Shown here piece after piece: positions 47,029 through 56,856 of a DNA stretch of 64,000 nucleotides. The first letter of the stretch is position 1. The number at the start of each line of letters is the position of its first letter. The stretch spans positions 1,983,501 to 2,047,500 of the forward strand of contig NC_007776.1 of assembly GCF_000013225.1 (NCBI RefSeq). Reading direction: 5' to 3'. A program made the translations under genes and the position numbers. The DNA comes from Synechococcus sp. JA-2-3B'a(2-13). GTDB taxonomy: Bacteria > Cyanobacteriota > Cyanobacteriia > Thermostichales > Thermostichaceae. A model generated the notes under the pieces. It ran no database searches and had not been told where the DNA came from. It was given only the letters and a program-made list of their open reading frames with translations.

Positions 47029-48171
47029 CTATTCGCCACCGCCCCGTTTGGGGGGAGGGCCCACGTAGGATTCGACAATGGTCAACAACTCCTTTTCCGC
47101 AAAGGGTTTGCTCAAAAATTCGTTCGCTCCGGCCATGCGGGCCTTAATCCGATCGGTGAAGCCATCCTTGCCGGTCAGCATGATCATGGGGGTTTCGCGA
47201 AACTGGCTGGATTTGCGCAACATGGCGCACAGCTCATACCCATCCAATTTGGGCATGGCCACATCACAGAGGATCATATCTGGGTTGAGGAGAAACACCT
47301 GTCCCAAGGCTTTGAGAGGATTGCCGATGGTGGTGACCTGGTAGCCCTCGTTTTGCAGGATGAACTCTACGGTTTTTTGGATGGCCATGGAGTCGTCGAT
47401 GCAAAGGATGTGGCTGGGCTTATCGCTGGGTTTGAGGGGACGGCTGGGCTTGGGCTCCGCGATCAAGACGGGCTCGGACAGTTGAATGGCCCCTTGGCGG
47501 ACGTAGGGATAGATGGCCTTGGCCACTGTGAGGGTGTCTCGACCCAGGTAGCGACCCATCTGGCGAATGCTGGTTTTGCCGTCTGACCACTCGCTCAGGG
47601 CTTTGAAGACGGGGGCGGGCAGGTTTTGCTGGAGCGGCAGGGGGTTGACAATGGTGGGAGCTTGGTTGGGAGCTTGGATGTAGGGGTGCAGCTTTTTCCA
47701 CTCCTGCACTTGGGCTACGATCTCGGTGAGCAGGGGGGTAACGGGGAAGGTGGTCAACTGGGGGGCCAGGGGGGATCCGGCCTCAAAAATGAAGGAGCCG
47801 TGGTGGAGGCTAAGCAGGTCGAAGAGGACTTCCCGCACCATGCCCAGCAGGATTTGCTTGCCTTGGTTGGGGTTGAGCTTGTGGCTTTCCAGCAAAGACC
47901 AGAGGCGGTTGTATTCGGGGGCGTTGACCGCGGCTTTGTGGGGAATTTGAATTTCCTCCAGGGCGGCTTCCAGCTTGAAGCGGTGCAGATAGTCTCTGAG
48001 GCGGGCAATGTTCCCTTCGGTTTCAGAGGCGTAGATAATCCGCCCATTCAGGAAGAAGACAAACCAGTAGACAGAGGGGCTGGCCTCTACAAAAAGCTCA
48101 CCGGTGCGCTGGCCCAGCTCGATGAGCTGAAGGATGCTGCGGATATCGATCTCTTGTAGTTTTCCTTGCAT
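47029..48171 (-). CDS. PatA-type response regulator (DUF4388 + receiver), PilG-like
   Basis: A 380-residue protein. Residues 1-100 form a DUF4388/PATAN domain (LQEIDIRSILQLIELGQRTGELFV), about 100-240 a helical linker, and 260-380 a receiver (HILCIDDSMAIQ, CDVAMPKLDGYE, SKPF). PatA-type regulators open the pil/tax operons of cyanobacteria and influence pilus placement and phototaxis. The start MQGKLQEID at 48171 matches family N-termini; the frame is open 27 codons upstream. First gene of the cluster. Confidence 0.92.
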   Translation of the reverse strand: MQGKLQEIDIRSILQLIELGQRTGELFVEASPSVYWFVFFLNGRIIYASETEGNIARLRDYLHRFKLEAALEEIQIPHKAAVNAPEYNRLWSLLESHKLNPNQGKQILLGMVREVLFDLLSLHHGSFIFEAGSPLAPQLTTFPVTPLLTEIVAQVQEWKKLHPYIQAPNQAPTIVNPLPLQQNLPAPVFKALSEWSDGKTSIRQMGRYLGRDTLTVAKAIYPYVRQGAIQLSEPVLIAEPKPSRPLKPSDKPSHILCIDDSMAIQKTVEFILQNEGYQVTTIGNPLKALGQVFLLNPDMILCDVAMPKLDGYELCAMLRKSSQFRETPMIMLTGKDGFTDRIKARMAGANEFLSKPFAEKELLTIVESYVGPPPKRGGGE

Positions 48172-48404
48172 GGGATCCCTGCCTGCAGTCCAGCAAGATA
48201 CGTCCATTATGACGCTAGTCTTTAACTGTTGCTGCCCCGCCGGTAAGGCCATTTTCGGGAAGAGGGTTAAAGTTTAAAAAAGTTGGGGTTTGACTTGGGC
48301 CGAGCGCCTGCATTCCCCGAGGTATCTCTGGACTCCAGCAGACCCTCCCAATTAGAGCAGAATGGAGAGAACTGCCACCAGTAAACCTGTTCTTTGAGTA
48401 ACCT

Positions 48405-48689
48405 ATGCTGCCAATTCTCACCTCTTGGGTGCTTGGCCCACTGTTGGCGCTCTACACCCTCCTGTTTGTGCTGCGCATCTTTCTGTCGTGGTATCCACAA
48501 CTGGATACTTCCCGGTTGCCCTACTCGCTGGTGGTCGGCCTGACGGAGTTTCTGTTACGCCCGACCCGTCGCCTGATCCCGCCTCTGGGAGGTGTGGACA
48601 TGGCCCCTGTGGTTTGGGTGGGCCTGGTTACCCTGTTGCGGGAGGTGTTGCTGGGGCAGCAGGGGCTGCTGACAATGGCCCTGCACTGA
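48405..48689 (+). CDS. YGGT family membrane protein (YlmG-like)
   Basis: A 94-residue protein with two hydrophobic segments and the family motif RIFLSWYPQLD and TRRLIPPLGGVDMAPVV. YlmG/YCF19 proteins affect nucleoid and septum organisation in cyanobacteria and plastids. Divergent from the PatA-type gene and convergent with etfA (22 bp). Confidence 0.92.
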   Translation: MLPILTSWVLGPLLALYTLLFVLRIFLSWYPQLDTSRLPYSLVVGLTEFLLRPTRRLIPPLGGVDMAPVVWVGLVTLLREVLLGQQGLLTMALH

Positions 48690-48711
48690 GAGCGTTTTTG
48701 CCAACCATCTC

Positions 48712-49830
48712 TCATCGACTCTGCAAAATTGGGATCCGCTCGCCGAGGCTCTGGAAAGGCTGGCCCTCGGCGCCTTCTCGGAGCTCCTCCTGTCTCTGTC
48801 GCAGTTGCCGGATCAGCTCCGGCACCACCTGGTAGAGATCCCCGACAATGCCGTAGTGGGCAAATTTGAAGATAGGAGCGGCGCTGTCTTTGTTGATGGC
48901 AATGATCGTCTGAGATTTGTCCATGCCCACGCGATGTTGAATGGCCCCAGAAATGCCGCAGGCGATGTAGAGCTGGGGGCGGACGGTCTTGCCGGTTTGG
49001 CCCACCTGGTGGGCATAGGGGATCCACCCAGAATCCACGGCCTTGCGGGAGGAGCCGACAGCGCTGTTGGGAAAACAAGCGGCCAACTCCTTCAACAGCT
49101 CAAATCCCTCTGGGGATCCCAGCCCGTAGCCGCCGGAAACGATCACCTTGGCGCGGGTGAGATCTACCGCCTGGGACAGGTTGCGCACCGTTTCCACAAT
49201 CTGCAGGCGCAGATCGCCGGGATCCAAGTTGACCGGCACCGGGATCACTTCCCCCTGGCGGGATCTGTCCCAGGGCAGGGGCACCATCACCCCTGGGCGC
49301 ACCGTGGCCATTTGCGGGTTTTTCCACGGGCCAAGGATGCGAGCCTTGAGAGATTCGCCGAAGCTGGGCCGGATGGCATAAAGGCAGTCGGGGAAGAGGC
49401 CGGACTTGCTGGGATCTTTGCTGTTGGTGTACTCGAAGGGGCCAATGTCCAGCTCGGTGCAGTCAGCGGTCAGGCCGGTCTCCAGGTGGGCGGCCAAGCG
49501 GGGGGCCAGATCTCGCCCGGTGGTGGTGGATCCCAGCAGGATGGTGTGGGGTGGTTGGGGCCAGCTTTTGATCAAGTCTGTGATCACCCGGCGGTAGGGC
49601 AGGGTGCGGTATTCGGCCAACTCGGGGTGATCGGCAATGAAGACTTGATCTGCCCCGTGGCCGATCAGAATTGGGGGCAAGTGGGCAATGTTGTATCCAA
49701 GCACAAGAGCGCTCAAGGTGGCTCCCAGCTTATCGGCCAGCCGCCGCCCGGCCCCCAACAACTCTAAGCCGATGGGCTGCAGTTCCCCGTTCACCTGCTC
49801 GGCGAAGACCACTATCCGCTTGCGATCCAT
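48712..49830 (-). CDS. etfA: electron transfer flavoprotein alpha subunit
   Basis: A 372-residue ETF alpha. The C-terminal FAD domain has VVSGGYGLGSPEGFELLKEL, VGSSRKAVDSGW, QVGQTGKTVRPQLYIACGISGA. It carries about 50 more residues than the classical subunit. With EtfB it shuttles electrons from flavin dehydrogenases to the quinone pool. No ETF-quinone oxidoreductase or acyl-CoA dehydrogenase is present in the window. Confidence 0.93.
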   Translation of the reverse strand: MDRKRIVVFAEQVNGELQPIGLELLGAGRRLADKLGATLSALVLGYNIAHLPPILIGHGADQVFIADHPELAEYRTLPYRRVITDLIKSWPQPPHTILLGSTTTGRDLAPRLAAHLETGLTADCTELDIGPFEYTNSKDPSKSGLFPDCLYAIRPSFGESLKARILGPWKNPQMATVRPGVMVPLPWDRSRQGEVIPVPVNLDPGDLRLQIVETVRNLSQAVDLTRAKVIVSGGYGLGSPEGFELLKELAACFPNSAVGSSRKAVDSGWIPYAHQVGQTGKTVRPQLYIACGISGAIQHRVGMDKSQTIIAINKDSAAPIFKFAHYGIVGDLYQVVPELIRQLRQRQEELREGAEGQPFQSLGERIPILQSR

Positions 49831-50002
49831 AAAACTGTGACTCCTAGGTTGAGATCGGGATTGAATCGGGTTGGGGTTGCGACGATGTCAGCAGAGTCCT
49901 TCTGGGTCAACTTTTCACTCCAGCCAGCTGGCCTGGGGTCGATGATCAGACAGTGATGATTGAGGGGCGATGGGGGGCCGGTGGGACGCAAGATGTAAAG
50001 AT

Positions 50003-50827
50003 CTAGGAGGTTGCGGCGTAGCGGGAGAGGTCAACGGCCTGGGTCAGTTGGTTGACCAGTTGGGGGACGGATTGTCCCTGAAAGACCTGACAGTTGCCGC
50101 CAATTTCCCCCACTTTTTCGGTGGCAGCCACGATGGTTGGGGATCCCTTGAGACCGCAGCGCTCCGGGTCTGCCCCCACATCGTCCAAGTTGAGGATCTG
50201 GATTGCCTCGGCCCGTGCCATTTCATCCCGCATTAGCCGCTGCACCCGCTGCACACCCCGTAGAGTGGGGTAGGCCAAACGCCGAGCGGAATTGGCCACC
50301 GTAATCAAAACCGGCAGGGGCACCATCACGATTTGGGATCCCCCTTCGATGGCCCGCCGCGCCACCAGGATCCCATCCCGAATCTCGAAGGCTTCGCAAT
50401 AGGTGACCTGAGGGATCCCCAACCGCTCCGCCAACTGCGGCCCCACCTGGGCCGTATCGCCGTCGGTGGTCTGGAGCCCGCAGAAGATCACATCGGGCCG
50501 GCCAGCATAGCGAACCGTCTGGGCCAGAGTATAGGCAGTGGCTAGGGTATCGGAAGCGGCCAAGCGGCGGTCGGTCATCAAAATACCCCGATCCACCCCG
50601 TGGGCAATGGCCTCGTAGAGCACCTCAATGGCCGGGGGTGGCCCCATTGTAATTGCCGTTACCCTTGCCCCGTGTTGCCGTTTGGTTTGCAGAGCTGCTT
50701 CCAGTGCATAGCGATCAAAAGGGTTTAACATCCGCTTGGCCTTGGCGCGATCGATCGTGCCGTCACTGTTGATGCCGGCCTTGGCGTTTTGATCGGGAAC
50801 TTGCTTAATCAGAACAAAAGTTTCCAA
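50003..50827 (-). CDS. etfB: electron transfer flavoprotein beta subunit
   Basis: A 274-residue ETF beta (TFVLIKQVPDQ, MNPFDRYALEAAL, CGLQTTDGDTAQVGPQLAERLG). The TTG start at 50827 is preferred: it is preceded by AGGGAG and gives the family N-terminus ETFVLIKQ. A start at 50884 would add 19 non-family residues. It lies upstream of etfA by 172 bp. Confidence 0.92.
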   Translation of the reverse strand: METFVLIKQVPDQNAKAGINSDGTIDRAKAKRMLNPFDRYALEAALQTKRQHGARVTAITMGPPPAIEVLYEAIAHGVDRGILMTDRRLAASDTLATAYTLAQTVRYAGRPDVIFCGLQTTDGDTAQVGPQLAERLGIPQVTYCEAFEIRDGILVARRAIEGGSQIVMVPLPVLITVANSARRLAYPTLRGVQRVQRLMRDEMARAEAIQILNLDDVGADPERCGLKGSPTIVAATEKVGEIGGNCQVFQGQSVPQLVNQLTQAVDLSRYAATS

Positions 50828-51248
50828 GGGCCTAAACTCCCTAGTGATCCCCTCCAGGTTAAAAGGGATCCCTGGGCGCCACACACTTATTCAGCTTTTT
50901 TTCGGGATCGGAAAAGCCACCCCGGCATTAAGCCCTCATAAGCTGCCTTTCCCAGCACATTGGTTTCCCAAGTTTAAGTAACCTTAAACAAAGTTTGAGA
51001 TATTTCCTCACTGCTCTGGGTCGCTTGCGGTTCTCCCCTCAAGAGAAATTTGGGCTCCCTCCTGTGAACAGGACAAGCTTTGGGAATATCTCGCTTGGAT
51101 GACAGAGCCAATCGCGACAGCGGGCCGTAGGCCTTTGAGCTACGTCTCTCACCGGTCATCGAGAAAAGTTGACCAGCTGGCAGGAAGGGCTAGCTGTCTG
51201 CAAAAGTCAACAGACAGAGGCCTCAAAGTTGGTACCGGATCATCCAGA
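50828..51248. other. intergenic region upstream of etfBA with inverted repeat
   Basis: 421 bp with no supported gene. A perfect inverted repeat GTTTAAG-TAAC-CTTAAAC is at 50972-50989, about 145 bp before the etfB start. It could be an operator or, for the minus-strand gene upstream, part of a terminator; no T tract follows. Confidence 0.4.
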
Positions 51249-52331
51249 TCAGCCGATCATCCGCTCGGATTTTGGGGGAAGCAGGCTGTTGTCAAACACT
51301 TTCTTCAAAGGGGGCTTGCTAGACAAGCCAAAGCCATCCACCACCTGAGCAATTGAGGTTTCCATACGCGCGGGCACCACATCCCCCAAGCCAATTTCTC
51401 GCACCTCATCGGTAACAAACAGGCGCGGCATGGCCAGGGCGAGGCGCAATTTCTCAGTTGCCATATCCAGCACCTGCCCCTCGGCTTTGGCTTTGTCCAG
51501 AAGGGCCAACATGTTGCCATCGGTGTCGCGGATGGTGTCTTGCCAACCCTTAACATACGCCCGCAAAAAAGCTTTGAGCTGCTCCGGTTTTTCCTGCAGC
51601 AATTGCACACGAGTGATGAGCGCATTGCCGTACAGCTCAAGGCCATAGTCGTTGTAAAGGAAAGCCGTGATGTCCTCCAAGCTGACCCCGCCCCGCACCA
51701 GATTGGGCATGGCCGAGGTCATAAAGCCGCTGATTGCATCCACCCGACCTTGGATGAGGAAAGGTTCGCGCAACTGTGGCTCCATAGTTACCCACTCCAC
51801 CGACCCCGGATCGATGCCGACTTGCTTGGCAAAGACCGGCCAGAGCCGACGCGGCGCATCCCCTGCCGGTGCTCCTAGCTTCTTGCCCGCCAGTTGGGCC
51901 GGCTCCCCAATGCCCTTATCTTTCAAGGTGTAGATGCCAAAGGGAGAGCGATTGAAGTGGACATAGATCGCTACCAAGGGCACGTCCGGATTTTTGGCAT
52001 TGAACTCGATCATGGAGTAGGGATCCCCTTCCCCCAGGTCGTACTGGCCAGCGGCAATCTTGGTGATGGAATCGGCGGAGCCATAGCCGCGCTCGTAGGT
52101 GACCTCCAGCCCCTCTTCGGCGAAGTAGCCCTTCAAGATCGCCGTTACAAGGGGGGTATCCATCGAAGAGGGCAACCAAGAGAGGGTAAACTTCAGGGGC
52201 GTCAGTCCCTGGGAAACCAGAAGCGGCCCGCGGCTCTGAGCCCTCGCCTTTAGCCCTCCAACGGCAACCCAAGAGGCAGCCGCAGCAGCAGATTGAAGGA
52301 ATTGACGACGCGACGATTTCCGGATGGACAT
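51249..52331 (-). CDS. Tat-exported ABC substrate-binding protein (NMT1/THI5/SsuA-like), orphan
   Basis: A 360-residue periplasmic binding protein. The N-terminus MSIRKSSRRQFLQSAAAA has a twin-arginine motif (RRQFLQ). The body (FTLSWLPSSMDTPLVTAILKG, YFAEEGLEVTYERG, AAGQYDLGEGDP) resembles the nitrate/sulfonate/taurine/thiamine-precursor family. The ATG at 52331 has GGAG upstream and starts the Tat signal. No permease or ATPase gene is adjacent, so its transporter must be elsewhere. The ligand is unknown. Confidence 0.86.
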   Translation of the reverse strand: MSIRKSSRRQFLQSAAAAASWVAVGGLKARAQSRGPLLVSQGLTPLKFTLSWLPSSMDTPLVTAILKGYFAEEGLEVTYERGYGSADSITKIAAGQYDLGEGDPYSMIEFNAKNPDVPLVAIYVHFNRSPFGIYTLKDKGIGEPAQLAGKKLGAPAGDAPRRLWPVFAKQVGIDPGSVEWVTMEPQLREPFLIQGRVDAISGFMTSAMPNLVRGGVSLEDITAFLYNDYGLELYGNALITRVQLLQEKPEQLKAFLRAYVKGWQDTIRDTDGNMLALLDKAKAEGQVLDMATEKLRLALAMPRLFVTDEVREIGLGDVVPARMETSIAQVVDGFGLSSKPPLKKVFDNSLLPPKSERMIG

Positions 52332-52651
52332 ACTAGTAAACTCCACAGCAGCTGTCTCAGCAGAAATCCGCAAGCGGGAAGGCGAGCATTACCGCCAAAC
52401 AACTTAGCAAAGCAGAGTTAAACTTTTGTATTCGGTGATACTTTGTACCCAAAAGCTTGGCCTAAAGCTCTGTCCCGTCAATTTGTCAGAGCCATCTTCG
52501 CAAAGCAGGCGAGCAAAAGCAAAGTTTGGCTGGAGGAGCATCTATTCTTTTGTCAGATTTTGTCAGAGCCGGTTGGCTGTCGATATGATGATGCTTTTAC
52601 TGCCCCAGGCATCCCTGGAACCTCTCTCGACGTCTGCCGACACGAACAGCC
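52332..52651. promoter_or_regulatory. divergent promoter region with TTTGTCAGA repeats
   Basis: 320 bp between the binding-protein gene and argS. TTTGTCAGAGCC occurs at 52482-52493 and 52559-52570, and TTTGTCAGA also at 52548-52556. The copies are on the plus strand, 82-170 bp before argS, and might bind a regulator. No gene was recognised. Confidence 0.45.
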
Positions 52652-54448
52652 ATGGCCACTCAACCCGTATCCACCTCGCTGATTCGGTTTCTCACCGCCG
52701 CCGTAGCCGAGAGCATTCGACGGGCCTCAGAGGCGGGGCAACTGGGATCCCTGGCCCCCCAGCAAGCCACAGCGATTGCCCCCGTGATCCAGATCCCCAG
52801 CGACCCTCGCTACGGCGATTACGCCTGTCCCACCCCCCTGGGCATGGCCAAGCTCTGCCGCCTAGCACCGGCCCAGATCGCCCAAACCCTGCAAAAACAC
52901 TTGGATCTGCCGGACATCGAAACTCAGGTGGCGGGAGGAGGGTATCTCAACTTCCGGCTGGGGGATCCCTTTTTGGCCAAGCGCTTGCAAGAGCTGCTGC
53001 ATCTGGGAGAAAACTTCGGCAAAACAGCCATTCCCCATCCTGAGCGCATTCTGCTGGAGTTTGTCTCCGCCAACCCGACGGGGCCTTTGCACGTCGGCCA
53101 TGGGCGCTGGGCTGCCGTTGGCTCTACGTTGGCCAACTTGCTGCACTGGACGGGCCACCAGGTGGAGCGGGAGTTTTACATCAACGATGCCGGCAACCAG
53201 ATGCGGCTCTTGGGCCAGTCTCTGGAGGTGCGGGTGCGGCAACTGCAGGGGGAAGAGGTGGCTCTGCCCGAAGATGCCTACCATGGCAGTTACTTGGTCG
53301 ATATTGCCCGGCGGCTGTTGGGTCAGGTCAAGGCCGGGATCCGCCCTCTGCCCACCACCCTAGAGGAGTACACCGATTTTGCCTATGGGGAAATGCTGGC
53401 CTGGCAAAAGCAGACCCTGCAACAACTACGCACCGAGTTTGATCACTGGTTTAGCGAGCGCCGCCTGCACACCCCCGATCCCCAGACAGGCCTGAGCGCC
53501 ATCCAGCAAGCTTTGCAGGAGCTGCAAGAGCGCGGCTTTCTCTACAAAGCCAAAGCGCCGCGGGGTGAGGATCCCAAGCCAGGGGCCGAAGAGGCCGTCT
53601 ATTTCAAAACCCAAGAATTTGGCGACGACAAGGATCGGGTGGTGCAAAAGGCCGATGGTTCGTTCACTTATCTAGCCGCCGATATTGCCTACCATCGGGA
53701 TAAAGTGCAGCGGGGATATCACCGGCTGATCAACATTCTTGGCTCGGATCACCATGGCTATATCGGCCGCTTAAAGGCGGCGGTGGGTGCCTTCAGCCCA
53801 GATGTCAAGCTGGAAATCTTGATTGGACAATTTGTCAAATTGTTCAAAACCGACCCGCAAACCGGTGAGAAAACCGAAGTGCGCATGTCCAAGCGCACCG
53901 GCAACTTTGTCTCACTCAATGACCTGATCGAAGATCCAGAAATTGGCGTGGGGGTCGATGCAGCCCGCTGGTTTTTGCTTAGCAGCAGCATGGACAGCCC
54001 CATCAACTTCGATTTGGATTTGGCCGTCAAGCAAACTTTCGATAACCCAGTCGTGTATGTTCACTACAGCCATGCCCGCTGTTGCACTCTGCTGCGGCGG
54101 CTACAGGAAGAAGAAAAGGTTGAACTGACCAACAAAGTCCCTTTGACGGAGCAACAAAAACTGCCCTACAAAGAGCCAGAAGAGCGGGCCCTGCTGCTGC
54201 GCTTGTTGGCCTTGCCGGATGAGCTGATCGCCGCTGCCGAAGAGCGCGCTCCCCACAAGATCATCCGCTATGCAGAAGCCATCGCCGCCGATTTCAACAA
54301 GTTTTACGACAACTGCCGTATTTTGCCGCTCTTGAAAGAGGATCCCCTTTTGGCCCAAGCCCGCATCCAATTGGTGCAGGCCACGCAGCAGGTTTTGTTT
54401 AACGTCCTCACCGGCATTCTCGGCCTGAGCGCGCCGGAGTCTATGTGA
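52652..54448 (+). CDS. argS: arginyl-tRNA synthetase
   Basis: A 598-residue class I aminoacyl-tRNA synthetase. The N-terminal Add-1 domain is followed by the HIGH-type motif [13 protein letters not shown], and the KMSKS-type motif is [10 protein letters not shown]. The C-terminal helical anticodon-binding domain ends near [10 protein letters not shown]. Normal length. Confidence 0.97.
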
Positions 54449-54612
54449 TTTACGAAGGAGTGCCGTAAGGCCCCCAGCTCACGCTCTGGGCGGAAGCCAG
54501 CTATAGCGGTCGCGAGTAGGTCAATTGCAATAAACCGTTCCACAACGCATAGTCATTTATCTCACCGTCAAGGTGAAACAAACGACCGGTTGCTTCCTGC
54601 TAAGGCCTCTGG

Positions 54613-54628
54613 CCCGCTAGCGCGATCA
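54613..54628 (-). repeat. partial copy of dispersed repeat
   Basis: CCCGCTAGCGCGATCA matches the CCCGCTNNCGCGATC part of the element in the 283-bp gap after argS. The GGACTCCGT half is absent. Confidence 0.35.
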
Positions 54629-54731
54629 GTTGAAATAGATGGTAATAAAAACCACGACTGCTATCAGCCCCTTTGATTCCGGTAACGCCGATCCCCGTCT
54701 CGATGAGGGAGAGGAGATAGGGCTCAAGCGC

Positions 54732-55097
54732 CTAAGTTTCGACTCTGTGGGCGCGCAAGAGCAAGTTGGTTCCCAAGTCCTCTTGGGCTGCCCAAAAGGC
54801 GCAAATCCACCACGAAACCTCGTCTTGGCGATAAATGCCACAGGTGAAAGGATAAGGTTGCAAAATATTCGCCATCTGCGCTAAGGCCGGAACTTCCGCC
54901 ATGTAGTCGGCCCACACTTGGGGATCCAAGGCTTCGTAGGTGAAATCGGAAGGAAAGAATGTGCAACTGGATTCCAGGCTGGGCCGGTTGGTCAGCAACA
55001 ATTGAGCAGGATCTGAGGATTCACAGCCCAAGCGATCCCCGATCTGAAAGGTCAGTTGAAACAGGCGGTTAATCAGATCAAATTGCTCAGGGCTCAT
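54732..55097 (-). CDS. conserved hypothetical protein
   Basis: A 121-residue acidic soluble protein (MSPEQFDLINRLFQLTFQIG at the start) with no recognised domain. Coding use resembles its neighbours and it starts with an ATG. It lies 37 bp after the stop of the hydrolase gene upstream in the same direction, so they may share a transcript. Confidence 0.65.
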   Translation of the reverse strand: MSPEQFDLINRLFQLTFQIGDRLGCESSDPAQLLLTNRPSLESSCTFFPSDFTYEALDPQVWADYMAEVPALAQMANILQPYPFTCGIYRQDEVSWWICAFWAAQEDLGTNLLLRAHRVET

Positions 55098-55134
55098 AAG
55101 TTCAGAATTCCTAACTTTCAGATTGGGATGGGCG

Positions 55135-56856
55135 TTAGAGTTGACAGGTGCGACGGCTGCGCTCCAGCTCCGGCTCGATCCAGGAGAGGGCGAAGTGACT
55201 CACACAGGGCAACTGCGGGAAGCGGCGGGCCAGCTCTGCTGTTTGGGTTTCCAGGCTGGGGCGTTGCCGCTGGGCTTGTCCCCATAGACCGGCAATGGCC
55301 GGGCAGACAAAGGTTTGGGGAGAGGCCACAGCCAGGACCTGCTCCACCTGCTGCGCCACACAGGAGCTATCCTCGCACTTGGCATAGGCCATTGGGTGCC
55401 ATTCCATACCCGGATCAAAGCGGTCCCAGGGTTGCAGACGAGCGTCAAACCCTTCTCCTACTGCTTGGTTGCCTTCTGGGAAGAAGACAGCCCCCACCGG
55501 GATCCCCAGCCTCTGGGCGGGTTGGGCGGCCTGCTGTAGATAATCGAGAACGCCGTAGCGGGCAAACTCGACGCTCAGCTGCCAAAGCTGCTGCTGCCAA
55601 CGTTCTTGGCGAACGGCGGCGCTGGGGGTGGGGGAAGGGGCAGGAGTTGGTGCTGCTGCCTCAGAACTGGAATCCGCCGGTTTCTCCAGACTCTCTGGTA
55701 AATCTTTTGCAGAGGAAAGCTGATCCCCCTGCCAATTCCTGCTGGCCATGTCTTGGGCAGCCCAGTCCAGTAACTCTGGGGAAAGCGCCCATTTCTCGGT
55801 CGGGCTGGGCCAGGGATCCCCTGGCTGCCGCCACCTGGGCTCTTCGGCATAGGTGGCATCCAGATGGAGAACATCTGCCACTGCAATGTAGCCCTGGCTT
55901 AGGTAGCGCTCCAGCAATGCCCGACCCGCCGGGTTTTCTGCCAAATTGAGGTAGGCTTTCCGGGCGGCCTCTCCATGAATCCACAAGTCTCGGACGGTGG
56001 CTGCCACGCTGGATCCCCCTGAGCCACGCGGATAGCGAATGTAGTCGAAAAGGATCCCATCCGGCTGTCGCTGTAGGATGCGGCGGACCAACTCGGCAAA
56101 ATCCCGCCGTGCCAAGGGATGAAAGGGATCCACAAACACCTCATCCGGGCTGCCCAAATCTTCCCCAAGGGCTGTTGCCGGATCCAGAACAGTGGTTATG
56201 CCACGACCGTTGCGGGCCAGGGCCACCTGTCGATCGGGCCGTTGTCCGTAGCTGTAACCGAAATTGAGGGAAAACACCCAAGCATAAGCAGACAAACCGC
56301 GGCGTCGCGCCGCCTTCAGAGCCAGATCCAACAAGTCGGCGTTGGGCTGTAAGCTGGGCCAGATCCCTCCTGCGCCATCCGGCAAAATGGAGCGACCATC
56401 GTAAAAGGTCTCGATAAAGACGCGGTTGTAGCCCAGGTTTACCACTTGGTCGAATACCTGATCCAACACGCCCGGATTGGCATCACAAGGGTGCAGACGT
56501 ACCCAAATGGCCTGGATCTGGGGCCAGCGTTGGCTGCGGCAGGCGATCAAGGCAGCGCCATGTTCGGCCAAAACTTGGGTGTACTCGGCCCAAGCAGCAT
56601 TCGACTGGGCAGCCTGCTGGCGCAGTTGAGCCTTGCGCGCTACCTCCTCGGGCGGCTGTCGGCAGTAGGCGTCGAGCCGAGCAGCCAAGTGGGATCCCCT
56701 CTGTTCCGTACTGTCTACGGAACCAGAGCTGGGGAAAAGGGAATGGCCGGGCCACAAGAACTGAGCCTGGGCCGTGATTCCGGATCCCAGCAACATCAGC
56801 GCGCCCAGCACACCCGCAAGCCAGCGGATCCCTTGGTTTTTCGGCAGTCTCAGCAC
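55135..56856 (-). CDS. glycoside hydrolase-like protein, GHL10/DUF187 family
   Basis: A 573-residue exported protein. Residues 1-32 are a signal peptide ending TAQAQ. Residues about 115-560 form a TIM-barrel-like GHL10 domain (WVRLHPCDANPG, VFIETFYDGRSI, AYAWVFSLNFG, VFVDPFHPLARRDFAELV, GILFDYIRYPRG), where the last motifs hold likely catalytic acidic residues. A low-complexity Pro/Ala/Ser insert is near 370-385. The GTG at 56856 with GGAGG upstream is preferred to a GTG at 56943. It probably acts on glycans in the envelope; the substrate is unknown. Confidence 0.82.
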   Translation of the reverse strand: MLRLPKNQGIRWLAGVLGALMLLGSGITAQAQFLWPGHSLFPSSGSVDSTEQRGSHLAARLDAYCRQPPEEVARKAQLRQQAAQSNAAWAEYTQVLAEHGAALIACRSQRWPQIQAIWVRLHPCDANPGVLDQVFDQVVNLGYNRVFIETFYDGRSILPDGAGGIWPSLQPNADLLDLALKAARRRGLSAYAWVFSLNFGYSYGQRPDRQVALARNGRGITTVLDPATALGEDLGSPDEVFVDPFHPLARRDFAELVRRILQRQPDGILFDYIRYPRGSGGSSVAATVRDLWIHGEAARKAYLNLAENPAGRALLERYLSQGYIAVADVLHLDATYAEEPRWRQPGDPWPSPTEKWALSPELLDWAAQDMASRNWQGDQLSSAKDLPESLEKPADSSSEAAAPTPAPSPTPSAAVRQERWQQQLWQLSVEFARYGVLDYLQQAAQPAQRLGIPVGAVFFPEGNQAVGEGFDARLQPWDRFDPGMEWHPMAYAKCEDSSCVAQQVEQVLAVASPQTFVCPAIAGLWGQAQRQRPSLETQTAELARRFPQLPCVSHFALSWIEPELERSRRTCQL

